Positions 10,572-19,671 of a DNA stretch of 64,000 nucleotides are shown piece after piece. This DNA is from Halichoerus grypus. Lineage: Eukaryota > Chordata > Mammalia > Carnivora > Phocidae. Below the pieces are notes generated by a model that saw only the letters and a program-made list of their open reading frames with translations, made no database searches and was not told the origin of the DNA. The stretch is taken from the NCBI RefSeq assembly GCF_964656455.1, contig NC_135726.1:32021930-32085929 (forward strand), given 5' to 3'. Position numbers and translations under genes: made by a program. Numbering within the stretch: the first letter of the stretch is position 1; every line of letters begins with the position of its first letter.

Positions 10572-10692
10572 CCTCTTCCCTCCAGACATGGGGGCTCAGG
10601 AAGGGCCCTCCAAAGGGTCAGCCCAGACATGGCCCCCAATGCAGACCCTTGGAGGGGCGGGGCAGGGCGCCGTAAGCTTGACCACAACCAAG
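10572..10692 (+). repeat. Direct copy of 9462-9582
   Basis: 121 bases, six mismatches to the upstream copy (about 95% identical by direct count). It abuts the inverted copy through a short bridge at 10557-10571, and that bridge matches sequence near 11783-11803. Confidence 0.95.
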
Positions 10693-10795
10693 GCTGACCG
10701 CCCCCCAGACCAGCGAATCAGCATTGGAGGCGGGCCCAGGAACTGGTATTTTAAAAAACCTCCTGGGGTGATTGTGAAGCCCTCAGGATGAGAGT
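10693..10795 (+). repeat. MER5A-like hAT fossil, right half
   Basis: The order CCCCCCAGACCAGCGAATCA, GGCGGGCCCAGGAACTGGTA, TTTTAAAAAACCTCCTGGGG, then GTGATTGTGAAGCC matches the second half of MER5A. Together with 10366-10438 it rebuilds one element around an insertion of about 255-260 bases. Confidence 0.6.
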
Positions 10796-11255
10796 TAGAG
10801 GCTGTGAACGTTCCGCTCCACCCTCCCTGCCCCCACCCCCGACGGGGTGGTCTATGCCCAAGTCATGTCTGGAGGGTCTCCTGTTGTCTCCACCAGGCTC
10901 ACAGGCTGAATGCACCCGGATTCTTCCCCTTTGTGGAGACAAAGTGGAGGGGAAGAAAGCCCAGGGGATGGTCAGTGGGAGCTGGGTAAACAAGGCCAGG
11001 CTCTGAGTGTCATTTCCTCCCTGGAGTCACCTTCTGCTACTAGAAAATGGGTCTCACACTCGTTCCCCCTCCTCACGTTAAAGGAAGATGCTGAGGGCAG
11101 AAAGCCCTTGGCGGAGACATACATTAATCCATAAAATCATTCAAGGGCACAACAAGCCCCTGAGAACAGGGGCCAGGTTCAGAGGTCTGCGGGTTTGGGA
11201 GAAGGTGAGAAGACAAAAACCAGATCAGAGCCCCCAACAAGGCTAGTGATGAAAC

Positions 11256-11261
11256 TTTAAT
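11256..11261 (-). promoter_or_regulatory. Candidate distal polyadenylation signal ATTAAA
   Basis: On the minus strand this ATTAAA is followed within about 35 bases by a T/GT-rich stretch (CCTTGTTGGGGGC), the normal arrangement of a mammalian poly(A) site. It lies 4.8 kb past the NKD1 stop codon and in the right orientation. Whether NKD1 transcripts reach it is inference. Confidence 0.3.
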
Positions 11262-12889
11262 GACTGGGGAAAGGTGCTCTTGGCAGCACTTTTAGGGGTC
11301 ACTAAAGCGTTCGTCTGAACTACCCATATTGGTTCTGCAAAACACAGCACTTGCACGCGGAGAAGGGGTGAAGCCAGGCCGCGCCCACGGGGTTTGGGGG
11401 GCAAGGGCAGGGCTGGGAGGGCAGAGGCTGGGCCTGGACTGGACAAGGGCAAGGCTGCCGTGGGGTCTTTTGGGGCCTGCCTCCCCCAGGTGTGTGCTGG
11501 GTGCAACCCTGCCTTCAATGAGCAGGTGAAGACGGGGTGGGGGGCCAGAGGGTGTCCAGTCCGCTTACACCAGGCACCTCTCAAGGGTCCTCTTTCACCC
11601 CCGCGAGTGCTGACGGGCCTCCCAGAAGCTGGGGTCATTAGTGGCGGCGGCTGACGGAAACGGTACTTGAATACAGGCCGCCTTCCCCTCCTCCTGCCAC
11701 CTCCAAGGCTGCCTTCCCTCCGGCCCTGTAATGATGTGACATCTAAACGCTGAGAACAACGAAGGAGAAGCCAAAGAAACTGCTCCCGGCTGTTTCCTTT
11801 GCCAAAAACTGTCATTGGCATGGCTGGGTGGGAAGGGCACGAGACCCCCAGGCTCCCCGAGCCCCCAGTGCTCCCCAGGAGATGAGAGCAGTGCTGGGCA
11901 GCTGCCAGCCTCACACCTCAGCCCGGCTGGCTGCCTGACACCCCAGACGTCCTCGGGGCCCCATGACAGGTGAGCAGGAACGGGGCATCCTAGCCACCAG
12001 CTAGTGATTGTGCGCGCGAGCGCGCGACGCTGGCCAAGCCGAGTCCTGTCCCCCCGACACCTTCTCCCCAGGCCCCAGAGGAGCTCAGAGCTCAGCGTCC
12101 TGGAGAAGCGGCAACGGTTCCTCGGGAAAGGATGTCAGGAGATTTGCAAACAAGACAAAACTCACCCATACCAGCCTGCAGGAAAATGTGCTCAAAGCCT
12201 CACCAAGAAGTGTGGTTGACCCCTTCTAGTTTTCTTTTCGCTCCCTGCTTCCTTGTTTCCTCCCTTCCTCCCTTGCTCCTCTTCCTTTTTCTCTCTCTTC
12301 TTCCTTCAACTTGTAACTATTTGGAACAACTTCTTTTAGAGGTCATTTAAAATCTACCAACATTGAAATCACACATGCCCTTGAACTCAGCAGTTCGGGG
12401 CTGGCGCTGTCCCTCTTGCTTCTGCTGGTGGGCACCGGGTCAAGCTGAGCACAAGGACCCTCCGTGCCACTGGGATGAGAGACCCACAGGCCTGGCAGGA
12501 GGGGATGGGGCAAGTCCGTGATGGTGCCTCTGAGCAAGAGAAGGCTGAGCAGCTGTTAGAGAGAAGGGGGCCGAGCTCTATAACCACGGGGGTTAGCTCT
12601 CCAAATACATGAGGTCACAGAGGAAAGGCCTGAGTATGAAGACTATGTTACTCCTCGGGTAAAAATAAAAAAGTGGGGGTGGAAAGGGGATTAAGCAGCA
12701 TGGCAGTGTTTTCTTTCTTAAAAATAGATCTGAAATAAATATTGTAAACTGTCAGCTTTTGTCAAATCTGGGCGGTGTGTTCAGTTACTGTTACCGTTTT
12801 CTGTTTCAAACCTTGTTTGAAATATTTAATAAAATAACAAAACGGGGCAGGGGAGAGAGGGATGGGTGGGACACAGAGGATTTTTAGGG

Positions 12890-13187
12890 CAGTGAAAATA
12901 CTCTGTATGATATTATAATGACGGATATGTCATTGTATATTTGTCCAAACCCACAGAATGTCCAACACCAAAAGCGAACCCCAAGGCAAACTATGGACTT
13001 TGGATCATTACAGTGGGTCCCTGTAGGTTCATCCTTGGTTAAAAAAAAAAAAAGTACCATTCTGGTGAGAGATGTTGATGATGGGGGAGGCTGTGCATGC
13101 ATGGGGTAAGGAGTATGTGGGAAATCTGTGTATCTTCCCCTCGATTTTGTCGGCAACCTAAAACTGCTCTGAAACAAGTCTTTTCAA
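12890..13187 (+). mobile_element. L1 LINE 3' end (old mammalian-wide type)
   Basis: The order TTGTCCAAACCCACAGAATG, ACTATGGACTTTGGATCATT, TTCATCCTTGGTT, GGAGGCTGTGCATGCATGGG and AACCTAAAACTGCTCTGAAA matches the well-known 3' region of L1M elements. It is truncated, lies opposite to NKD1, and is inert. Confidence 0.75.
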
Positions 13188-13239
13188 AGAATTAACAAAA
13201 TTTGAGCAGGAAGGTATCTTACAGAAATGCATTTATCTT

Positions 13240-13450
13240 GTAAATAATAATGGCAGCTAACATCTTCGTGGTGCTCCTCTGGGCCGGGCTTAACTCGGTG
13301 AATTCTTGCAACAACCCCATGGGCTAGGTCTCTTATGATCCCCCTCTGCAGAGGGGAAACGGAGGCTTGAGAAGTACCGTGTATCGCTTGAAGCACAGAG
13401 CACTGGGGAAGTCAGAATTTGAACCCAGGCAGCCTGGCCCCAAAGTCTGG
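13240..13450 (-). repeat. MIR SINE
   Basis: Reverse-orientation MIR: GGTGAATTCTTGCAACAACC, CCTCTGCAGAGGGGAAACGG and TTTGAACCCAGGCAGCCTGG are in the expected order. Confidence 0.8.
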
Positions 13451-14199
13451 GCTCACAACGCCCAAGCCTCACTGAATGATTCAGCCCAGGAGGGGCCCGG
13501 GAATATTAGAGTCAGGGATTCTTTAGGAAGTGTACATTTTACTGCACACCCGCCCATTCTGTACTATTTGAATCTTTAACATGTGCACAGGTCACGATTT
13601 TTCAAAATGGTATTTTAAATACATCCCCAGGTCCTAAGAAATCACCGAATCCTGGCGGGCGTGGCGCTGCGAGAGGTGGCGTGGAACCCCCTCTCTGGGG
13701 CTGAGGGAACACTCTACAGCCCCTGCAGGGAGACTCCCCACGTGGACCCAATCCCTGGTTCCTTTCCACCTTGCAGCAATTCTAGTCCTGGGTCCCTGCT
13801 CAGCACCCTGCCTTTCCTTTCTTCCCGCAGACTCCGCCCCCTGGCCACAGGGGTTGGACATGTGACCCGAGGTAGGCCATAGTGATTGGCCCAGGAGTGG
13901 GTACCGGATCTAGCCCAGCCAATCAGAATCCTGCCCTGGACTATCCCTAGCAGAAGATCCTTTTCCAGCTGGTCGTGGGGCTCAGAGGGCCCGCGGCGCC
14001 CCACAGCGTGACCAAGCCTATCGAGGTAGAAGTCTAAACCGAGAGCGGGAGGGGTAGGACCCAGCGCCTCTCGGCTTCATTCCCACCCTGGCTCCTGTCC
14101 TCTCAAAGCCAGCTCCCTCCCTGCCTTGGTTACATTCCCATCGGTTTGAGTTGGATGCCGACTGATAGAAGCCCACAGCTCAAAACAAGGGAAGCCCTG

Positions 14200-14345
14200 A
14201 CCCAGTGGTTAAACCCCCCAGTGGTTACAGGGGTCTGGGAAGTCTAGAATCCCAGCTCGGCCACCTGCTGTGTGATCTCTAGCGAATTAACCTCTCTGAG
14301 CCTGACGCTCTCCCTGAGTTCACTCTCAAAAATAACTCCTTACCA
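14200..14345 (+). repeat. MIR SINE fragment
   Basis: Forward-orientation MIR: AATCCCAGCTCGGCCACCTG, then TGTGTGATCTCTAGCGAATT and AACCTCTCTGAGCCTG. Confidence 0.65.
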
Positions 14346-16089
14346 GCCACGTTAAACCAAACCCGGAGGCTCTGGAAGAGGAGAAGCTAGCTGGCAGCCA
14401 CGCAGCAGAGAGCCAGGCAGCTGGCCACTCCTTCATGTGTCCCTCTCTGTCTAGAAAGAACGTCCCTGTGGCCCTCAACAGCTCCCTGGCCTTGTGGCTC
14501 CCTCTGGCTCCCAGGGGCTTCAGCCAATAGTGTCTCAAAAGGATGCAGGGCAGGAAGGAGTGAGGCCAGGAGATGGATTTCCCTGTAGGGTCCCCACAGG
14601 CTGGCTGCGTCCCCGAGTGACAGCCCCACGGCTCTGTCTGAAGATGACTCCCACCCTCTCTGCTCCACTGTAGGGGCGGGAGTGGCCCCACATATCGCTC
14701 GCCCCGGATTCTGCACTCTTTCCGGAGTCTTGGCCCACACTTTGTAAGTATTCCCTCAGATTACCCAGTCGGAGATTGTGTCATGTTTCCCACGGGACCC
14801 CGACTGGTTGACAGTGGTCCTTTTCCTAGTCTCCCCAGGCTCTCATCAGACGAAGTCATGCTCTGTGCAGGACACTGCTCCGGGGCCCCAACTCTGGCCA
14901 CTGTCCCCATTGCCCTCCCAGCTTGTGGACTCCAGCAGGCCTCTCTAAATCTGTCAGACCCCGAGCCCCGAAAAAGGACCTGCCGAGGAGAGGCAAGCGA
15001 CCATTCGCATCTGATGGACTGTGGTCCCACCGGGAGGCACACAGGGTGACATCTGGGCTCCGAACATGTCTAGAGAAGCAAGCCACTGATTTCGGCACAC
15101 CGGAAAAGTTACCTGAGAGTGTATATTTATAGAAAGATACATGGAAACGGACAGATGGCGCCTAGCTATAGATAAGGAAGCTCTGGTAGAGAACCACGTA
15201 GGTAGGTCTGTATTTGCCAACGGTAGAGAACATGAGGTTTCCACATCTTGGGTCACAACCGACACACACAAATGCCCGATCTGGGAAAACCACGCTTGTT
15301 TTTGTGGTCGGGTTCCCTCTCCAGAGGTTTCCAAAACGAGAAGGCTGGTTTCAGGGGCAGTCTTTAAATATGTGTGTGTGTATCGTTCTAAAGAAGAGAG
15401 AACAAGGGAAGGGAGGAGGAGAAGCGTATTTTCATGTGGTGCGCGGCAGAAAAGATGGGACTGGTTTGGGGCGAGGACGTGATCCCGCTGGAGGGGCGGG
15501 AAAGGGAACTCCAGAAAGGACAGCTAGGGTTTCTAGGCTGGGACATAAAAACACAAGAGCCAGGAAGGTCACGCGTCCGCGGTCCGCTGAAATCCCTTGT
15601 AGCACATTACAATCAGTTAAGGGCAAAAGAAAATCAGAATAATACTAAGAGGTAGCAGCTGTTTATCTTCTCGGAGATTTCGAGGGTCTCTGGAAGCGGG
15701 CCAGGTAAGGGTGTTCTCCTGGAAGAGACTGGGGTAGGGCACAGTTCTGGCCGAGGGCTCCCCCAGAGCCGGGAAGGGTGTGGACCAGCCTGCGTGGAAA
15801 CTGCCCCTCGGGAGCCCGAGCGAGCGTCCACCCTCAACAGGCCACTTCCAAACCCAGAGTCATTGTCTTGGGTAAGTTATGCAGTCCTCACAACATATAA
15901 ATAAGAGTTTAGTTCTGTGTTTCCATATATCTTCTACATGGAGGCTAGCTGAATATTAGTGGAGTAACAATAATTATTAATAACAATAATCGTCATAATA
16001 ACAATAATTAATAGAATAATAATGCCTTGGGGGGCCTGGGGAAGGGGGGGTCCTTCATATGGCCGGGGTGGGGGCTTCCGGGGAGGGGT

Positions 16090-16679
16090 CTATGTCTGGT
16101 AAAAGTGGTGGTAATGGTGGTGGTGTTCGTGGTGGTGGTGATGTTCATGTCTCTGGACCGCCTGGCCGGCCGGGCTCTCATACACCACCACGGCCGGCAG
16201 GTCCCTCACGCGGTCCCTCCCCACGACACTGCCGCCCACGGCCAGGGGCGCCTGCAGACCCCGGCAGCCCTGCTGGCTCTCCTTGGCTCGGTGCTTGTGC
16301 TTCTTGGGCCCGAGGGGTGCCAGCGCGGGGAGGAGGGCGGGGCTGGCGGCCAGCTGGGCGGCTGGGGACACGGCAGGGACGGCGGGGCCCACAGGGGCTT
16401 TGCTTCGTGCCCCTCTGGCCACGTGGCCCACACCCACGCTCTTGCCCTGGGCCTTGGGGGACCTCACAAAGTGCTTGCTCCCGTCCTGGGCGCCCCGGAG
16501 CCGCTGCTGGACCTCCGAGACCTTGGCGAATGGGGTGTCAAGGAAGTGGAAGGAGCCCGGCTCCGCGCCTTGGGGCTTTCGGTGTGGGACGTGGATGGCT
16601 TCTGGCTCATGGGAGCGAGACCGAGTGGGGTTGGAGGTGCGGGGGGGCAGCTCTGACTTCTGGGCCACTGATGGGGAGC
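16090..16679 (-). CDS. NKD1: NKD1 last coding exon (exon 10 by human numbering)
   Basis: This exon encodes the C-terminal 197 codons (first codon shared) of naked cuticle homolog 1 and ends in TAG at 16092-16090. The acceptor AG is at 16681-16680. The split Gly codon is completed by the first two exon bases, so the incoming phase is 1. The protein begins GSPSVAQKSELPPRTS, carries a conserved basic/Ser-rich region (HFVRSPKAQGKS), an Ala/Pro/Leu-rich low-complexity stretch, the basic KKHKHRAKES patch, and the NKD hallmark His-rich tail HEHHHHHEHHHHYHHFYQT. In the family the C-terminal part contributes to protein interactions, and the His cluster is thought to bind zinc. The plus strand also has long open frames here (16027-16706). 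They are GC-driven shadows, because only the minus frame matches NKD1 and joins in phase with the upstream exons. Confidence 0.98.
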
Positions 16680-17439
16680 CTAGGAACCAATTTAACAGAT
16701 ATTTAATGAGCACCTACTGTGTGCCGGGGCTGCCCTGTGCCCCAGAAACCCCCTCCAGCCCCTGTGCTCCAAGACTGGTAACTGTTCGGAGAGCTCCCCT
16801 CCCCGCCCTGACTGCTCCTCGCTGCCTTGGAGGAACCTCTCTGGAATGGAACTTGGCCATCTGTGAAGGGGGAAGATCTGTTGCTTTGTTAGGTCCTTAA
16901 AAATAAGTAACTCCCCTTCCAAGAGAGAGAAGAGAAAGAGAGAGACACTGGTAGCTGTCTGAGGTCATGGGAACAGAAGGAAATGGACAGGCATATTCTT
17001 TAACTTGCGGAGGTGACCAACAGGGACTACACGTAGGAGGAGGAAGGGGAGAAAGGAGTTGGGGGTGTGAAATTAAGTGGGCTACCTCTTCATTTATCTT
17101 AGCAGGGGGTCAACAGATGTCAACAGCTGATGAAGACAGAGCAGCGTTTTGCTCATGGAACAGGGGCGAGGGGGGCAGTGGCCTGGGGTGGGGCACAGAG
17201 CCACTGTTTCCATTGCACGACAGGCCCTGAGATACTATTTGATTTTGTTCAACTTGGGGCATGTGTTCGTTTTTAAAACGTTTTTAATGTCGTCTCCTCC
17301 AAGAAGATTCTTTAACCCGTCCAGTAAAAGCTGCACCTTCCCCCAGCCCAGGGGGGTGTAATGAGCGCCACCCAGCACGCCTCCCCCCCCCCCCAGCCCT
17401 CCCCTCGCCCCGCCTCGCAGGTAGCAAGAGCTCCCTTAC
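16680..17439 (-). other. NKD1: NKD1 intron 9
   Basis: This 760-base GT-AG intron lies between exons 9 and 10. It contains a MIR/L2-like fragment near 16690-16740 (a segment resembling TATTTAATGAGCACCTACTGTG), a G-rich stretch at 17030-17070 and a poly-C run near 17386-17394. I see no gene in it. Confidence 0.9.
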
Positions 17440-17567
17440 CGGGCCCAAACTGGGACGTGTAGTTCTCTATCCCGGCGAGATCTAAGTAGTGGTTTCTCCT
17501 CTCAATGTTCTCATCCACACAATGGGGGTAGCAGCCGGACTGTTCCAGACGGCTGTCACCCTGGAAC
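17440..17567 (-). CDS. NKD1: NKD1 coding exon 9
   Basis: This 128-base exon encodes FQGDSRLEQSGCYPHCVDEN through YLDLAGIENYTSQFGPG, which is strongly conserved in NKD1 and NKD2. The acceptor is CCCTAG at 17570-17568. The donor GTAAGG starts at 17439. It enters with two bases carried from exon 8 (AG+G gives Arg) and leaves one base of a Gly codon, matching exon 10. The Cys-His-Cys spacing (GCYPHC) and the NHYLDLAGIENYTSQFG block are family signatures. Human has HHC where this sequence has PHC, a mild substitution. A poly-C run lies just downstream in the intron (about 17386-17394). Confidence 0.98.
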
Positions 17568-18980
17568 CTAGGGCAAGAAGGCCAGTGAGGGGGTGGGCAC
17601 CGGCCCTCGGTGGGGGTAGCCCCACGGTCTCCTGGGAAGCCACCAGGACGGATCCTTCTGGACCCTTCTTTCACCTCCTTCTGGGTCTTGGGAAAGGGTG
17701 GGGACGGGAGGGAGTGGTCATCTTGGCAATCTGTGTCTCTAGTTCCTTCCCTGGCCGTGGAGACGTAGACCTCTGCTGGCCTCCCTGGGCCTTCTGGGAG
17801 GACTGGAGAGGCATTTGCTTTGAACAGGTCCAAAGTAAAGGTGAGAGGTTACTGGTCAAAACTTAAGCCCAAAAGTCAGGCTTCGAACCATATGCGCCCT
17901 GGGCAGACAGGAGACCTCACCCGTGGGTTGGTTTCCCAGACAGTGTGGGCAGCGGAAGCCCCCAAGCCACTGGAGTTGAGGGGGGCAGGCTCTGTAAGCC
18001 AAGAATGGAGTGTGTGTGTGTGTCAGGAGGGGGTGGGGAGAGAGGTGCCCCCAGAGGCCACCTTTCTCCCACTGCGGGAGTCTGGGCTCCCTGCCTCTCC
18101 CCTGCAAGGCTCTCTGAGCTCCAGCCCCACCCCTCTCATCCCCCCCCACTCCCCAACACAGCTAGCCTGCAGCCTGCATGCCCCTCCCCACACCGAGCTG
18201 TGGCCCCTGCTGGGACTGCCTTCAGTCTTTCCCCTCTGGGCGGGTGCCTGTCCCAATCGGGTCACTTCCTTTCCGTTCCCCGGGGCAGGTGCTGCCATCC
18301 GGCCCCTGACTTCCGGCCACGGACGCCTCCTACATCCTCACACCTCCTACACTGCTGTTACTTTATATTCTTGTTTACTCGATGCTTTTCTTTAAACACG
18401 CTCTCTCTTCGCTTCCCTCCCTCCTTTCCTTCCCTCCCTGCAGTTAAAGAAATAACAGGTGGAAGAGAATCGCAGCCTTACAGTCCCTTAGCCACAATTC
18501 TGAAACGCAAAAAGCCTGAAGACAAAGATTTTTCATAACTTCTTTGGCAGCCGAGCCTGCCCTAAACGGATGTAAAGGGAACTGTAGCCTTTATATCACT
18601 GCGTGTGGATATTCATACGTGTCGGCGCAGAAATTTCAGCGTGTGAAATCCCAGGGTGCTGCCCAGACGCCAAGTAGAATATATGAGAAATGTGCTGGGA
18701 ACATCTCTTCTAAAACCCAATGAATGCTGAATTTCAAAACATTTCTGGCCCAAAGCATTTTGGACAAAGGAATGTGGAGCTACATTGAGTCATTTTCTAA
18801 AAACAGAGTTTGATTTGTGAGCCTGTCCTCTGAAATCACTGCCCCCTGAAGAGAAAACAGACTGGCGCCCCCTGCTCAAAATCCCTCAGATGCAGGTACA
18901 CAGCTGGTGCTCAATATGTGCTCAGGGGCACTAGGCTGTCGTCCACCCCCCACCCCCCGCCGCACATACACCCACTGTAC
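17568..18980 (-). other. NKD1: NKD1 intron 8
   Basis: This intron is about 1.4 kb, with GTACAG donor and CCCTAG acceptor. It is mostly unique GC-rich sequence with CT-rich stretches at 18370-18440 and a short TG run at 18009-18022. From 18540 to 18860 it becomes AT-richer and repeat-poor. No exon-like frame other than chance open frames was seen. Confidence 0.9.
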
Positions 18981-19065
18981 CTGAGTGGGGCTCGCTGCTT
19001 CTTCTCCCAGCTTCGAAGCTCCTCGGCGGGCTTGGTCTCCGCTCTGGGCCTCGTGCTCTGCAGGT
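18981..19065 (-). CDS. NKD1: NKD1 coding exon 8
   Basis: This 85-base exon encodes DLQSTRPRAETKPAEELRSW followed by EKKQRAPLR, with its first and last codons split. The acceptor ACTCAG ends at 19066 and the donor GTACAG begins at 18980. The incoming G from exon 7 completes Asp (GAC), and the outgoing AG joins G from exon 9 to make Arg, so both junctions are in frame. The segment is basic and lies between the EF-hand region and the conserved FQGDSRLEQSGCY block. In the family, the EF-hand region and adjoining sequence mediate Dishevelled binding. No domain is visible in this exon itself. Confidence 0.97.
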
Positions 19066-19523
19066 CTGAGTCCCACCCGAGAGACAGCCAGGTGAGCCGC
19101 TTACGCCTGTGCCCACCAGCTTCCTGGCTCTGGTGAGGTTTTCTAAGCTCCCCGGCATGCAACCCTTGACAACTAGCCCCCAGTGGCTCACCATGGCTCT
19201 GTGGGAAGGGTTCGCCAAGCCAGGACCAGACAGAGGGGTCTCACAGCTACCTGGCCCCATACCTTCTCCCCCCAGACTCCCCTCCTCCCCAGACTCCTCC
19301 CCACCTCCAAGGCGGTGCCTACACAGGGCCTCCCACCTGTAATTCCTTTCTTATCCAAATCCTGCTCTTTCAAGAACCTGCTCAAATTCCACCTGTCCAC
19401 AAAGTCACTCCCAGGAAAAGACCCCAGGGCTCCTTTCCACTCTTCCCAGGGCAGGGTGTGATCCTTCCTGAGAGCTGGGAGTGGACTGGCCTCTGTGGCC
19501 GGGGCGGCCCCCCAGCCCCTCAC
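19066..19523 (-). other. NKD1: NKD1 intron 7
   Basis: This short 458-base GT-AG intron separates exons 7 and 8. It contains a fragment at about 19330-19430 that reads like L2 (segment TCAAGAACCTGCTCAAATTC). Nothing else was recognised. Confidence 0.9.
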
Positions 19524-19671
19524 CGGGGTGATTGAGAAGGATGCCCTTCTTGCCCTGGCTTCCGTCGGGGGCCACCGTGAGCTTCACCCGCAGCGTCTTG
19601 CTTGACGTCGGGGAATGGTTGACGGAGGAGTCAACCACCTCGTAGATGGTGTGCAGCAGGCTGGTGATGTC
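19524..19671 (-). CDS. NKD1: NKD1 coding exon 7 (second half of EF-hand region)
   Basis: This 148-base exon starts in phase 0 with GAC after the acceptor CCTGCAG. It encodes DITSLLHTIYEVVDSSVNHS, then PTSSKTLRVKLTVAPDGSQG and KKGILLNHP. It supplies the last Asp of the EF-hand loop begun in exon 6 and the exiting helix, then the conserved RVKLTVAPDGSQ segment. The EF-hand/EFX region of NKD proteins binds the Dishevelled basic-PDZ region and is needed for Wnt antagonism. The donor GTGAGG starts at 19523, leaving one base (G). Relative to human the end is slightly divergent (GKKGILLNHPD instead of SKRSVLVNQAD), which is the least conserved part of the exon. Confidence 0.98.

Larger units (their letters stand above)
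11240..16089 (-). other. NKD1: Region downstream of the NKD1 stop, including its 3' UTR (end unresolved)
   Basis: The sequence just after the TAG contains short AT-rich runs (15950-16025, built of AAT/ATT units). No AATAAA on the minus strand was found within the first few kilobases. A GATAAA-type hexamer lies at 15661-15666 and an ATTAAA followed by a GT-rich stretch at 11256-11261. The true cleavage site needs transcript data. The span also holds two MIR fragments, an L1 3' end on the opposite strand, and a CCAAT-containing old repeat near 13850-13940. No additional coding exon was recognised. Confidence 0.5.

Noticed and set aside
13850..13940. Second CCAAT-rich, promoter-like stretch
   Set aside because: It resembles an old interspersed repeat (GTGACCCGAGG...CCAATCAGAATCC) and has no associated exon or TATA/CpG context.
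16027..16706. Plus-strand ORFs of 209 and 215 codons
   Set aside because: They are exact shadows of NKD1 exon 10, and the minus-strand frame is the conserved one.
18864..18883. CTCF-like core (AGGGGGCGC) here, and similar cores at 32521-32540 and 56344-56358
   Set aside because: Only the core matches; the upstream CC-rich part of the CTCF motif is poor at each site, so they are not called.
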